Below are positions 43,691-54,012 of a stretch of 64,000 nt of DNA, piece after piece. Made by a program: the position numbers and the translations under genes. Under the pieces are notes generated by a model, which was not told the origin of the DNA, searched no databases, and was given only the letters and a program-made list of their open reading frames with translations. Positions within the stretch are counted from its first letter, which is position 1, and every line of letters starts with the position of its first letter. The DNA is from Ashinkailepas kermadecensis (Eukaryota > Arthropoda > Thecostraca > Neolepadidae), in NCBI GenBank assembly GCA_034440615.1, contig JAOTOM010004681.1, forward strand, positions 288,001-352,000, in the 5' to 3' direction.

Positions 43691-44530
43691 GGTAGTCTCG
43701 CCCCCTCGGCCCGTACCCCTGGGGTTGACGGAGTCCTGGAGGCTGAGGTCCCCCGTCGCACGGTGCTAGTTGCGGCGGGAGACCAACACGCCTCTGTGGT
43801 CACGATATCCCGGAGGGTCGGGCGAGCCCGTAGGCCCCCATACGGGTCAAGCGGTTTGTCGCCTCGGGTCGAAGATCTGGGCCCCGGTCCAGTGCCTGTC
43901 GGCCTGGTCGGCAGGGGTCAAGGGGTGGGCGGCGTCGGATCCCGGTCGGGATGGTGAGTCTCTCTCTCCCGGCCGGGTGATGGTGCCGCCCGCCCCGTAT
44001 AGCTTCTCGGTCACCTGGCGTCCTCCCATTCGCAGGATCACGGCGTCCTAGTTGAGCCTCCCAGGGGGTGGGGTGTCGCGAAGAGCCGAACCAAATCATT
44101 CTGCATGGCAATTTCCAATCAAAACTCAAATCCTGGGACTTCTCGTAAGGACCAGAGTAGCCAAACCCTTGAGAGGTATGGGCGCGTGGCCAATTGTAAT
44201 GTGCAAACCCATAGCTTTCGCACACTTGTTTTCAAAGCATTGAAGGGATCAAGGTCGCTTGCGACTTTGTCACCCTTCCAGCGCCGTGATGGTTGTGACC
44301 GATTTGGATCCATCCTGAGGTGTAAACGACTGAGAAACGATGGACTTGAGGTAGAGTTCGGAAACAGCGAGGACGCAGAAAAGGCAATGCCAGCTACAGA
44401 GTTTAAGTTCACGATCCGTAATCATGAGGGGAGCCATGATGTTGCCACCCCGATGCTGGTCTCTGCATAAGACGAAAAACTCCGTGAAAGGCATCATCAA
44501 TTGTTACGACCTTTTTAGGCGTGAGCGACG
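43595..44530 (+). pseudogene. Non-LTR ORF1 (gag-like) remnant
   Basis: An ATG at 43,595 opens a Pro/Gly-rich frame to 43,957. After shifts, 44,105-44,470 reads a compact domain (GRVANCNVQTHSFRTLVFKA, SPFQRRDGCDRFGSILRCKR, DAEKAMPATEFKFTIR), of the RNA-binding ORF1 type seen in I/Jockey-group elements. Trailing sequence (INCYD) continues after a stop at 44,470. ORF1 proteins coat the RNA. Zinc knuckles and ORF2 are absent here, so it is truncated at the 3' side, unlike normal 5' truncation. Confidence 0.55.
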
Positions 44531-44574
44531 AAGAACAACGGTCAAGTAGCGTCGGGCATTTCTGAGATGTCGCC

Positions 44575-44750
44575 AAACAAGGGTGTCTTTTGAGGTCTTC
44601 AACTCAATGAATAACATTCCGAATTGTGCAAAAGTATATATCGGTGAACTCACAATAATCCGCTGTATCTTTTGGCTATTTCGGCTTCGTCGTTTGCGGG
44701 GTATTTGAAATAGCGACATCGTGACCTACTTTAATTTTCGGGACCGTCAC
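44575..44750. repeat. Dispersed GGTCA-type repeat, copy 1
   Basis: Diverged match to 45,925-46,095: both read GAACTC(A/G)-like sequence after AGTATATATCGGTGAACTC or GTTATATATCGCTGAACTC, then TGACCTA. Family resemblance to the interior of the piggyBac-like MITE is possible. Confidence 0.5.
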
Positions 44751-44914
44751 AATGTGATTTGAAGAAGTGCAGAAATGAAGTTCGATATTTTATCTTTCGA
44801 AGCGAAACAGGAAAAAAAAGGTTTAGCCCCTAAAACTCTACATATCCGTTCTAAATCAGTCATGCATGGCTGTTTTGCAAGCTTATCGTGGCCTGCGTTA
44901 ATATGTGTGTAGAA

Positions 44915-45572
44915 CAGTAGCGGATCCAGGGAGGGGCCATTCCGGCCATGCCCCCCGAAGCGCTTAAAAGGGGGCCATAGTGTCTTTTGCCCCCCCCCCC
45001 CGAAACCAACGGAAGTAAACTGAATTAAACTGCAGTAAAATTTGCCGAGGTTAAGAAATAGCGTCGAAATGAAAGTATCTCCAATTTTAAAGGTATTTAT
45101 TATAATTGTATGGAAGCCAATATAGTAGCATAGTAGATTCTGACACACATCGAGGGTTCCATACTGCTCAAGTTCTGCTTACAGCAAGAGTTGACAAAAT
45201 CGGATCCAGCAGTGTGTACACGTGCACGATTGTTGACGTGGTACAAGACGTTGAACGTGAACGTGAACGTTTTGGTAAACAAGAACAAAAATCCGGTAAC
45301 TTAGAAACGGTGGAGGTAGGCTGTGGCCTCTACACAGGAAATTATGTTGTCATTAATTAGTTTTTGTTAAATGGGCCCCTTTGCCAAATAGTGGTCGAAA
45401 TCCTGTGCTTTTAACTAAAAATAGTGGGAGAATGGGCACCCTCCAAATCCGTTCGACCCCTCCCCTAATGCAATTCCTAGGTACGCCACTGGGGGAGGGG
45501 GGGGGGGTAGGGCTGACGCCGAAAACCGAAAGTTTCCCCCCGCCCCAAACCGGTGGGCTAGATCCGCCAGTG
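44915..45572. mobile_element. hAT MITE, 658 bp
   Basis: It starts CAGTAGCGGATCCAGGG and ends, on the opposite strand, CACTGGCGGATCTAGCC. It is flanked by perfect 8-bp copies GTGTAGAA (44,907-44,914 and 45,573-45,580). C-rich and G-rich subterminal tracts match the other GGATCC MITEs. A minus-strand frame inside is not conserved. Confidence 0.88.
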
Positions 45573-45924
45573 GTGTAGAACATTACATTATTGAAATGCA
45601 AGCCTTTTGACGTTCGAGGAAAATGATTGGATGATAATGTTAGTCATTTGGTCTTAAGTGTTGTGTTGCACAAACGTTCTAACTCATTGTAAGGTCAAGT
45701 GTTAAACAGAAATGGCGGAAATGTCTCCAAAATGTGTATGGTGGCCCATTCTACGACAAATCGACTAGTGAACGTACCAAAATAATACCCTACTCTTCAT
45801 ATTTCGATGAAAAGATGAAAATACTTATATAGGGTTAGTTTGCCTTTATTATCCAGCTGTGCAGTTTTGAGAAAGATCGGAGCAACCGTTATTGGGTTAT
45901 AGCCTCGGACATTTTTCAGAGGTC

Positions 45925-46095
45925 ACCTAAGTCTTTGGAGGCCTGGAACTCAATCAGGAGTAACACGAATTGCACGAAGTTATATATCGCTGAACTCGTC
46001 ATGATACATTGCATGTTGTGTCAATTTCGATATTTTTGTTCACACGTTTTTTTTTAAAGTCGTGAGCTTGTGACGTAAGATAACGTGACCTAGTT
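45925..46095. repeat. Dispersed GGTCA-type repeat, copy 2
   Basis: Partner of 44,575-44,750 in the same orientation. Between them lies the hAT MITE, so the pair could be the ends of a larger repeat or two independent copies. Confidence 0.5.
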
Positions 46096-46796
46096 TGTCC
46101 TTCGAGACACATAATACTATCTTGGAAATGCAGAAGCGACGAAGGGTGCTTTCTGAGATCCTACATCGTGGTTTAAGGAGGACTTTAGGTGAAAATGAAC
46201 AGAATTGTTTTCACCTCATGCAATATATTTATTCATCAATGTCGGCATATCAAAAATGCTCGATTATGTTTCACCGACAACACTGAAGGTTTTATAACAC
46301 CTTCAACCACTGCAATATCAACTTTCTGGCGCTTCAAACCCCACATTCTGGAAACGAAAAGATGAACCTCATTGACAGAGTAAACGTATTCATCTTGAAC
46401 TGTTTTAGAAAAAATTTGGCGCGGACGCATCCATTGACACATGCTGAGCCTGAAATGAATCGAATTGGATGATGAGTCGTCTACATCGGTGTAATAAAAT
46501 GAAGTAACATAATCACACAATGCAATGCATACTATAATATTATTGCAATATAAGAAATACTGCAATACAGTGCAGTATTATAATGTAATGCAATGTAATT
46601 ATCTACAGATCTGCAGATCATCCCATACCTCGTCAGAATCCCAGTTCAGACTGATGATATATCCCTGCGATAATATCAATCAACATTATCTGTAGTACCA
46701 ACGCGCACACTAATACGTCTCACTTCACCCAGCTACCATTAAAACACGCCCCGCATCGGTAGACAGTTCATGAACTAATACGGTGCTGTGCGTCAT
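46096..46796. other. Gap with no recognised gene
   Basis: AT-rich, a few short frames without motifs. Confidence 0.4.
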
Positions 46797-47660
46797 TTAT
46801 GCGAACTTGTGGTGCCCCTGTGCTCCCTTCACCGTGATGGCTTTCGAGAAGAGCTCTGTGAGGACGGTCGTGACGTAAATTGTCTCCTGCTTTGGTACAA
46901 ATATGAACTTGATGCAGCTGACTAGCTTGTGTGACAGATGCTCAAACATGTCCTCCCCCATCGGTATCTGGTTCTTGAGCGGACGCTTGAGGCTCTCTTG
47001 AGCCGGGAAACACTTGATTGTGCCTCCGATGCCGTCGCAAGCGCCCTTGCCATGAGATGTGACAAAAAAAGCCACTCACAAGGTAACCCAAAATCGTTCT
47101 GACGGTGACACACATTGATGAAGTTATGCTTCCTCATAGACTGCACTGTCGTCTATGAAATACATATTTTTTTGCGGTCAGGTACTTGGGTCCGCAATTT
47201 CGGGATAAGCTGTTGCAGGAACACATGCATCATGGCGGTGTTGTGTTTTGTGCCGTCAGAGATACAGCAGTAGCTCTGATGGCACAATACTTTGTCCTCA
47301 TGGTATACTACAAACGGATGCACTCACGGTTGTGCATCATGTAATCACGGTTTTCCGTACCACATACAACGTCATCGAGGTCACGATATTTGAGACCGGG
47401 AAGGCCGAGAGCGGATATGAGCAGTTTTGGGGTTTTGATGATAAGTGCATACGCACACCGAGTGCGTCCCACTGCTGCCTGCCAAGACGCAATGCTTCGG
47501 ACGAAGGGCACCAAAGTTTAAGAAGCCGGTGCGAGGATGTTCACGGCTCAGGATCATATATCTTATACAAGTTTCCCAAAACAATCCTTTTCTGAACTCT
47601 GTTTTTGGTTCCATCAGTCTGTCGCAAAGTGACACAGTCGGTCTCACTGACCTACTTTAA
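46797..47660 (-). pseudogene. SHGKGACDG-family transposon-like protein, broken
   Basis: Read leftwards, the pieces are FLNFGALRPKHCVLAG, GTHSVCVCTYHQNPK, YRDLDDVVCGTENRDYM, CISDGTKHNTAMMHVFLQQL, KHNFINVCHRQNDFGLPCEW and FFVTSHGKGACDGIGGTIK. They belong to a family repeated in arthropod genomes and usually annotated as uncharacterised, which I take to be transposon-derived because it is multi-copy and occurs in repeats. The pieces fall in different frames: shifts near 47,390, near 47,160, and one at the A7 run 47,064-47,070. The conserved Asp, Cys and His residues remain visible. The start was not found. Confidence is high for the family, low for function. Confidence 0.6.
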
Positions 47661-50347
47661 TGCCGTTGACATATGCACAGCGGCCTTGAGTTTTCGGTTT
47701 CGCCTCACCTCAAAAGCTGAAAGTTTGACAGTTGAACATGATCGGAGGCGCAGCCAAGGGCCCCCTTTAGCAACCAAGAATGCACTAAATGAAGCAAGGC
47801 AGTTGGAGATCTTCATCATTCAAAAAACAAATATATTCGGCCTGGGGAGCGCGCCGAAAGCGTTCTTTATTTCCTGGACTTGATTTCGTCGCCCCCTTAA
47901 GAAAACCCTGGCTGCACCATCGAACATGATGAAGTCAAAATGGTTTATATTCCACTGTCAGCTGAATTTTTAAAAATGTTATTGCGCTTTTCACAGCTGA
48001 TTGTTATGCCATGCAGTCTTAGTAGGATGTCTGTGGGCAGGCTCAGCTCCGCGCACTTCTTCATGCAAGGACCAAGTGCACTGAGTAAAATAAAATGAAA
48101 TGCAAATAAAATATCATCTGAATTCAGGCGTTTTCGATATTCTGCAAATATTTTTAAGCCATCGAACAGGCTGCTTCAGACTTGCAACCGCTACATGCAC
48201 TCATTCGGAACAAGGGGTGCTGTGATGAAGGATGACATGACGTCAGCTATGGCACAAGACTACCACATGGCAGCAATTAGCAAAAGTGGTGGCCCACCAC
48301 AAACCGCAGAACAGCACGAAGCGTGGGGAATACGCCGAATGCGCAAGGCCAGTGGACTCGTGTACGTACGTTGGCGTGGTGGCGATCGATGGACGAAAAT
48401 GCGTGAAGGTGGGAAATTTGACATGTTTGTCATCTACACAGGTGAAGTTTGAGCAATGTCAGCTGACTTCTCACGGGACACAAAGGAAAATAACCATTTA
48501 ACAGGAGGTTGAACATTGTCGACATATAAAGATTGGTGGAGGATGGAAAGTAACTAGTCACTAATTACTCCAATTAAAAAATCAATAAATGAGTCTCGTT
48601 GGAAAAATAGTGGTCGAAATCCGCAACGTTAAAAAAATGTGGGTAGGTTGATCGTATCAAGACCGCTTTTTCCAAACTGCATACATCCTAGGTAAGATAC
48701 TGCTAGGCTTACCCTTAAGTACGCCTATGATTTTGGAGCTTTCGTGTCACGAAAAATTTCAACGATGAAATGCTAGACATTCCCTATTCTTTACTAATCT
48801 TGAAGCATACATCACTCACCATACCCATGTAATTCATAGCGCGTCTTGTTTTACCTCTGGCGTGTGTTTTCTCGTCGGGTGGGAACGATCCGTCGGTAAT
48901 CGGTAGAATTAATCGGTAGAATTCATACACGTAATCGGTATAATTCATCACTAGGGTTATTTTCAACATTTATATTTTCAACCGACATATTTTCTTAGGA
49001 AGAGTCGGTCGGAAGCTCCCCGATACGTAAGAAGACCAATTGTTAATGAATGCCATAAAATGAGCTTTAGTCTTTAGTCTTACTCAATTTGTGAATTTCA
49101 GTACTACATTTCTTCATTTCACTTCTCGAATATACAACGAGACGCTATATGATATCGTTACGACAGAAAAAAAAACATTATGATGTGTAACAGAGTTTCC
49201 ATAAAATTGCACTTTTGGCTGTCCCGTAACTGTAAATGATGTGACCCAGTAAGCCAGCCGACCGTAAATGTAACGTAAATGTATGCTGTAAATGTAACGC
49301 CTCACGAGCCTGAGCTGGCTGGCGACTCGCTGCCGGTCGGTGCCGCGGCAGTGACCGGACGTCGGGTCGAGAGTCCAATTATCGGCCGGCGCTGCCGCAC
49401 CTAGCTCAGCGCTTTTACCGGACTGACGCCCGACACACGTGACGCGTACTTTCGTCACCCGTTAGCTGCACGGAGGGCTAGCGGCTTATGCAAACCCCCC
49501 GAGGCAGTCGTCTCTGAGCAGCCAGGCGACGAGGGTCTGTAACGCTGGCGGTCGCGCGTTCTAAATTAATAACAGATTTCGGCCTTAAATTCAACAGCAG
49601 GCAATATTACGATTGTTCATCGGTGTGGAACATTTTAAGTACTAGTTTTCTGGTGTTTGACTGTTGCCGTCTATTTATTCTTCCTGTTGCACAATATTGA
49701 GAGTGCAGAGAACTTCTGAACTTTACAACGGGAGTGACGCGAACGCGAGGTCATACTAGACTATCATGTGACCTATATAGGAACTTTCCTACACTTGTGT
49801 CAGGCACATATCATCTCCGCACTTTGCATATGTACAGGCCACTGACGGATCCAGGGGGCACTTGTCCCCCACCCCCTCCCGTCCAATGGGGATGTGGCTC
49901 CCTACCAGAAAGCTTCAGTATATCCCCCCCCCCACACACACACACCTTAACGCCTCGTGGTAGAAAAGGCGTCCCTGAAAAAGGTCAGCTAACTCTTAAA
50001 AGGAAACCTCGTCACGCATGGGCCACCATTGGAGGTGGCACATGTGTGTACATACGCACACGCACACACCGCTTCGTGTCTCGGCACGTACACCCGCGGC
50101 CGTCGGCGGAACGTTTATTGGCTAGTGCAATGTGACGTCATTCGCGGGGCATCGTGCAGCAGCTGAACACCGCCGACCATTCCGAGGACAGACGAGACGA
50201 CGGGTGATACCGAGCCCATCGGGTTTCTTCTCGGACCAGCTGATCATCCTCAGAACTAGTCGTCCCCGTGCCTGTCAGGGAAAGAGAGAGAGAAAGCGCG
50301 CATGATGTTGAAGGTAGCGTGAAAACAGCTCGCTGGCAACACATTCA
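47661..50347. other. Gap with no recognised gene
   Basis: Open frames at 48,195-48,452 (plus) and 49,458-49,114 (minus) show no family motif. At 49,840 a single CACTGACGGATCCAGGGGG terminus marks one end of a GGATCC MITE; the other end was not found. Poly-C/(CA)n near 49,925-49,945. Confidence 0.45.
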
Positions 50348-50435
50348 TGGTGACCGTGCCAGAACACACTGCTCATATCAGAGGTCATGGTGACCGTGCC
50401 AGAACACACTGCTGACATCAGAGGCAGCATCAGAA
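50348..50435. repeat. Tandem duplication of about 47 bp
   Basis: Two copies of CATGGTGACCGTGCCAGAAC followed by ACACTGCT(C/G)A(T/C)AT. A looser series of CAGAACAG-type words (GTCGGAACAGCC and similar) follows to 50,690, and a (GCTTAT)n run of four units lies at 50,527-50,552. Confidence 0.8.
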
Positions 50436-50552
50436 CAGCCCACTGGTTTCGGAACAGTCCACTCACGTCGGAGGAAGAGCCGAAACAGTCCACTGACATC
50501 AGAAGCGTTGTCGGAACAGCCCACTGATGCTTATGCTTATGCTTATGCTTAT

Positions 50553-52003
50553 GAACAGCTTATGATGTTACAGACACCGAAATAACCCAGCACAGTCAGG
50601 ACTGCGTCAGAACAGTCTGGTGGTCAAAGGCATGGCTTCAAAAAGGTATGATGATACCTGAGACAGCACCAGAACACACGTATAGGAGCATACAGAGCGT
50701 TAAAGTGGTGTCCGGCTGGCGAGACTGCGATACGTGTTAGCTGTCATGGATATATGTCATACTCGTACCTACAATTTGCGCCATATATCCATATAAGGGA
50801 AGTAGTACGGACACGTGAGTGTGGCATTGTGAAGCTTGCCTCCTGATCTTCCGCTCTTCACATTGGCTTTTGGCTCCGCCACACGTTGAAAGGGAACATG
50901 TCCATACCCAGCAGGGTGGTGGGGAAGACTTTCACGAATGATCTGACCAGTGAATGCGATGGAACAAGTTGCAACGTTCGGACCAGCACTGCCTCCGGTC
51001 GGGGGAAGCACGACATCGGCACCAGTTGTCGTCTCTGGCCAGATTAGACGGGCTCTGGACCGAGCTAGAATCAGCTCGACCATGATGAATAGCCTGACGC
51101 TGCACCCAAGCGTGTGTCTCAGCTTCAGCTGCTGCACACCCGACCACGACAGGACGCTCACATCGGCAGCTCGATAACGAAGTGCAATGACATGTGCTGA
51201 TACGATGTATACATCCGAACAGTTCTTGCCGCGGGACACACACAAGCTTTTGAATGTATTCCATCCACATCATATCTGATCTGAGGGCAAATATCCACTA
51301 TGCTCTTACCAAACCATATCACGCTGGAACATCCCGGCCTGCTTGCAAAAGAGCATTGGGAGTCTTGTTGGTTTCCAGTGGCGACAATTGCCACACGGAT
51401 GACGTCATTGGAGGCTAATCTGGGACAAGCTCCAATGGTGCGGGAACCGCTGCGACAGTCAGAAACTCGCTTTCGGCAGGTTGGAGTGGACAAGGAACTA
51501 ATCTTCTCGAATTCGAAGAAAAACCAGGAAGATTCAAATATTCAAAGATTCAAATATCCTTTTGAGGTGTTTGTAACCGTAATGAACGTCGTTCAAATGA
51601 CACTGGTTCCTGCGAGAGGCACCAGCGCTTGGTTGTACCGAAACGGTCATAAGAGTCATAACGTTCATATGAATCGATCAGAGCCACTGGCGGCGGAACG
51701 CTTCTGGCAAAGGAAGTATATTTATATAACGGAAGATTTAAGACGAGGTGTCCTGTTCAAAATTGGGCACTCACGAAAGGTTTTTTGCAACATTTCGAAG
51801 ATGTGTCTTGAGGAAGCATCTACTAGAACACCAGAACCAGCTGACCGGAAAAGCTGCACTGGCTGCTTGCAAAACCAACCTCCGCACCGGCCGCTTGCAG
51901 AACCCACATCCACACGGGCCGCTTGCATAACCCCCACCCCCTCTCCCACACTGGCTGATTGTAGATCTCACCTTCACACTTGCTCACTCACTCACTCACT
52001 GTC
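50553..52003. other. Gap upstream (plus sense) of the peptide gene
   Basis: Frames at 51,245-50,769 (minus) and 51,300-52,016 (plus) lack motifs. At 51,855-51,945 three diverged copies of a 28-bp repeat around CCGCTTGCA occur; on minus this is where a second exon of the peptide gene could be, but none is demonstrated. Confidence 0.4.
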
Positions 52004-52153
52004 TTACCTCCAGTAACGGCCGCAATCGTCATCGTCATCACAGTCGCCGTAGCCATGGTGGCGACGGCGCCAGCCGCGGTACCACCCGTTGCCGTCGGCC
52101 CCAACGAAGGCTACAGCGCACATCACCAGCGCCAGCAGCAGAAAGGGACGCAT
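52004..52153 (-). CDS. Small secreted peptide with Cys-Asp5-Cys loop
   Basis: ATG at 52,153 opens 49 codons. Residues 1-19 are a textbook signal peptide (MRPFLLLALVMCAVAFVGA), with likely cleavage before Asp20. The mature part would be about 30 residues: a Gly/Trp/Arg/His patch (GNGWYRGWRRRHHGYGD), then Cys38, five Asp, Cys44 and a short GRYW end. The frame closes at TAA 52,006-52,004. The same bases (GAG then GTAAGA at 52,007) form a strong splice donor, so the true transcript may continue into another exon. It resembles no family I can name. The sharply divided charges with one possible disulphide suggest an antimicrobial, metal- or mineral-binding, or neuropeptide-like secreted product; this is inference. 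A TATA box lies 120 bp upstream. Confidence 0.6.
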   Translation of the reverse strand: MRPFLLLALVMCAVAFVGADGNGWYRGWRRRHHGYGDCDDDDDCGRYWR

Positions 52154-52244
52154 CTCCAATGGTCAGGTAGCGCACGGAATGTGACAAGGCTGCCGGTGGG
52201 CTATGGCTCAGCTACCGCTTGGCTCTGGACGGTGGTGACGACGG

Positions 52245-52281
52245 CTTCCGCTACTGGTGGCTGCTGCCGTCAATATATACC
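52245..52281 (-). promoter_or_regulatory. TATA box and initiator for the peptide gene
   Basis: On minus, GGTATATATTG spans 52,281-52,272 and CCAGTAG, a fit to the arthropod initiator, lies about 25 bases downstream near 52,255. This predicts a 5' untranslated leader of about 100 bases before the ATG at 52,153. Confidence 0.5.
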
Positions 52282-52804
52282 GTGGCCAAGGTTCGTCTGG
52301 CACGTTGAGGCGGTGGCGGGCTTTCCGGATCGTGCTGCAATTTACTAAAGACAATGGGCCTTGACCACAGACTGTGGAAGTTCCTCGGTATATAACAATA
52401 GAATTGTTAGTGCGTGGCAGGTTCAGTGAGGGCAGGCTTTGCATGGACGGCATGGTCGCAAGCCGATGTGCGCAGGTTTCGGTGGTGCGGGAAGCGACGC
52501 GACATTAAGAATTTCGCATTTGACTTGCTTCAGTGGAAACATAGCCGAAATCCTCTTCAACTAACTGAAAAATCGGTTGATGATGAAGATATTCTGAATG
52601 CATAGGTCGTTTCAGAGTGAGATGCTTAACATAGCATGTGCTCAGATGTCACGGAAGTTGGCAACTAATGCAAATTTTCGAAAAATGTCATTTTGGAGAG
52701 GGACGTCACCGCAATAAACGCCTTACAGGAATTGTTGGCGGGAGTGATAACCCCCAGCGGCCCTAGGCGGCAGATCTTCATTGCACTAATACGGTGATAC
52801 GGAC
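52282..52804. other. Gap with no recognised gene
   Basis: No motif-bearing frame; a second TATATA-type site near 52,391. Otherwise nothing seen. Confidence 0.4.
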
Positions 52805-54012
52805 CAGTTAGTTAGTTAGTTATTTGAGTTTGAGGGCGCTTCGACCAAAGCGTGAATATACTCCCTAACTTTGTCCGAGTCATCAGCCAGGACAACACGT
52901 TATGTGTTGAGCCGTGTATTACTTCCATAGAACAACCTTCGCTCTGTTGAGAACTGCTGGCACGAGACAAGTACATGACGTAAGGTCAGGTTTTCTAAAC
53001 AGCGGGGACACTGGGGTCTCTCGTCGCCGCAGATAAGATATTTGTGTGGTGCATGTGTGTGGCCGAGGCGCAGTCTGCACAGTGTCACCTCGTCACTTCT
53101 TGATCTGCGGTAGCACGATGGCCAGTCTCCAAGGTGTGGTTTTATCGCGTGTAGCTTATTGCTGGTCTGCGCACTCCACCTCCTCTGCCACTTGGTGTGT
53201 ATAAATTAAAATATTCCGGAGAGATGGTCCCTGGCTGGCAGTGGAAAAACACGTGTTTGTGGTCCCCGGGCAGCCCATTTCGTCGCATAATCGGCACGTT
53301 AATTTCCAGATACTCCCACATGGCTGGGGATCTAGCACAATCGCACAGTCGTCCCATGCCCATGTATAGCAGTCAGACGAGTCAGAATATCAAGGAGTAA
53401 TGGGTCAGATGGGTAAAAACCAGTCAGTGCCAAAAGGCTGCTAAGAGAATCGGATAAAATGACATGCTCAACATCCCGAGAAATATCGACGTCGTAGGAA
53501 AGCGCTTTGATTATTGCAGCGAGCTCCGAACTGTACACCGAGGCATACCTAGATAACGTAAAACAGAGGAACCGCACACAAACGCAGATCCCACTCCACA
53601 GTCACTCTTCGACCCATCTGTAAAAATGCGTGTGAAGCCTTCATACGTCTCCAATTGCTCCAAAGTTTTCATACGAAACAGCTCGGGTGGAACATCGCCG
53701 CCCTTGCGCATCGCTGCGAGTGTCAGGTCAACTGCAGGAGACACCAGATTCCATGGGGGTATCGATAGCTGCTGCACGCACATCACTCGGCACGCTCTCG
53801 TTCTGCTCTCCCGAAGGAACTTCCGGATACGTATACTGAGAGGCAAGGCCGCCCCATGTTGCCCACTGCGGAAGAGTGTCAACGTGTGACGCGAGAACAC
53901 CGATGGGTACGTGGGGTGGGTGTGAAACTGACGCAACCTGCAGGCGTACCATACGCCAAGCACTTCCCGTCTTAACGCCGATAGTGGCTCGTTGGCTTCC
54001 GCCAGCAAGCAA
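52805..54012 (-). pseudogene. Non-LTR retrotransposon, 3' part (RNase H and tail)
   Basis: Read leftwards from 54,012: post-RT region (ANEPLSALRREVLGVWYACR), RNase H with the catalytic residues (IFTDGSKSDCGVGSAFVCGS, YSSELAAIIKAL, ILSDSLSSLLAL), then a C-terminal zinc cluster (CRLRLGHTHAPHKYLICGD, CPRCLENLTLRHVLVSC). Frames change several times, so it is dead. The 3' end is a tetranucleotide tail (AACT repeats on minus, 52,808-52,825). RNase H plus the CCHC end fits the I/Jockey group. The 5' continuation lies at 57,762-58,045, beyond the inserted plus-strand element. Confidence 0.8.

Noticed and set aside
50769..51493. Overlapping minus-strand frames left of the peptide gene as its later exons
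   Set aside because: No acceptor plus conserved reading frame could be shown.
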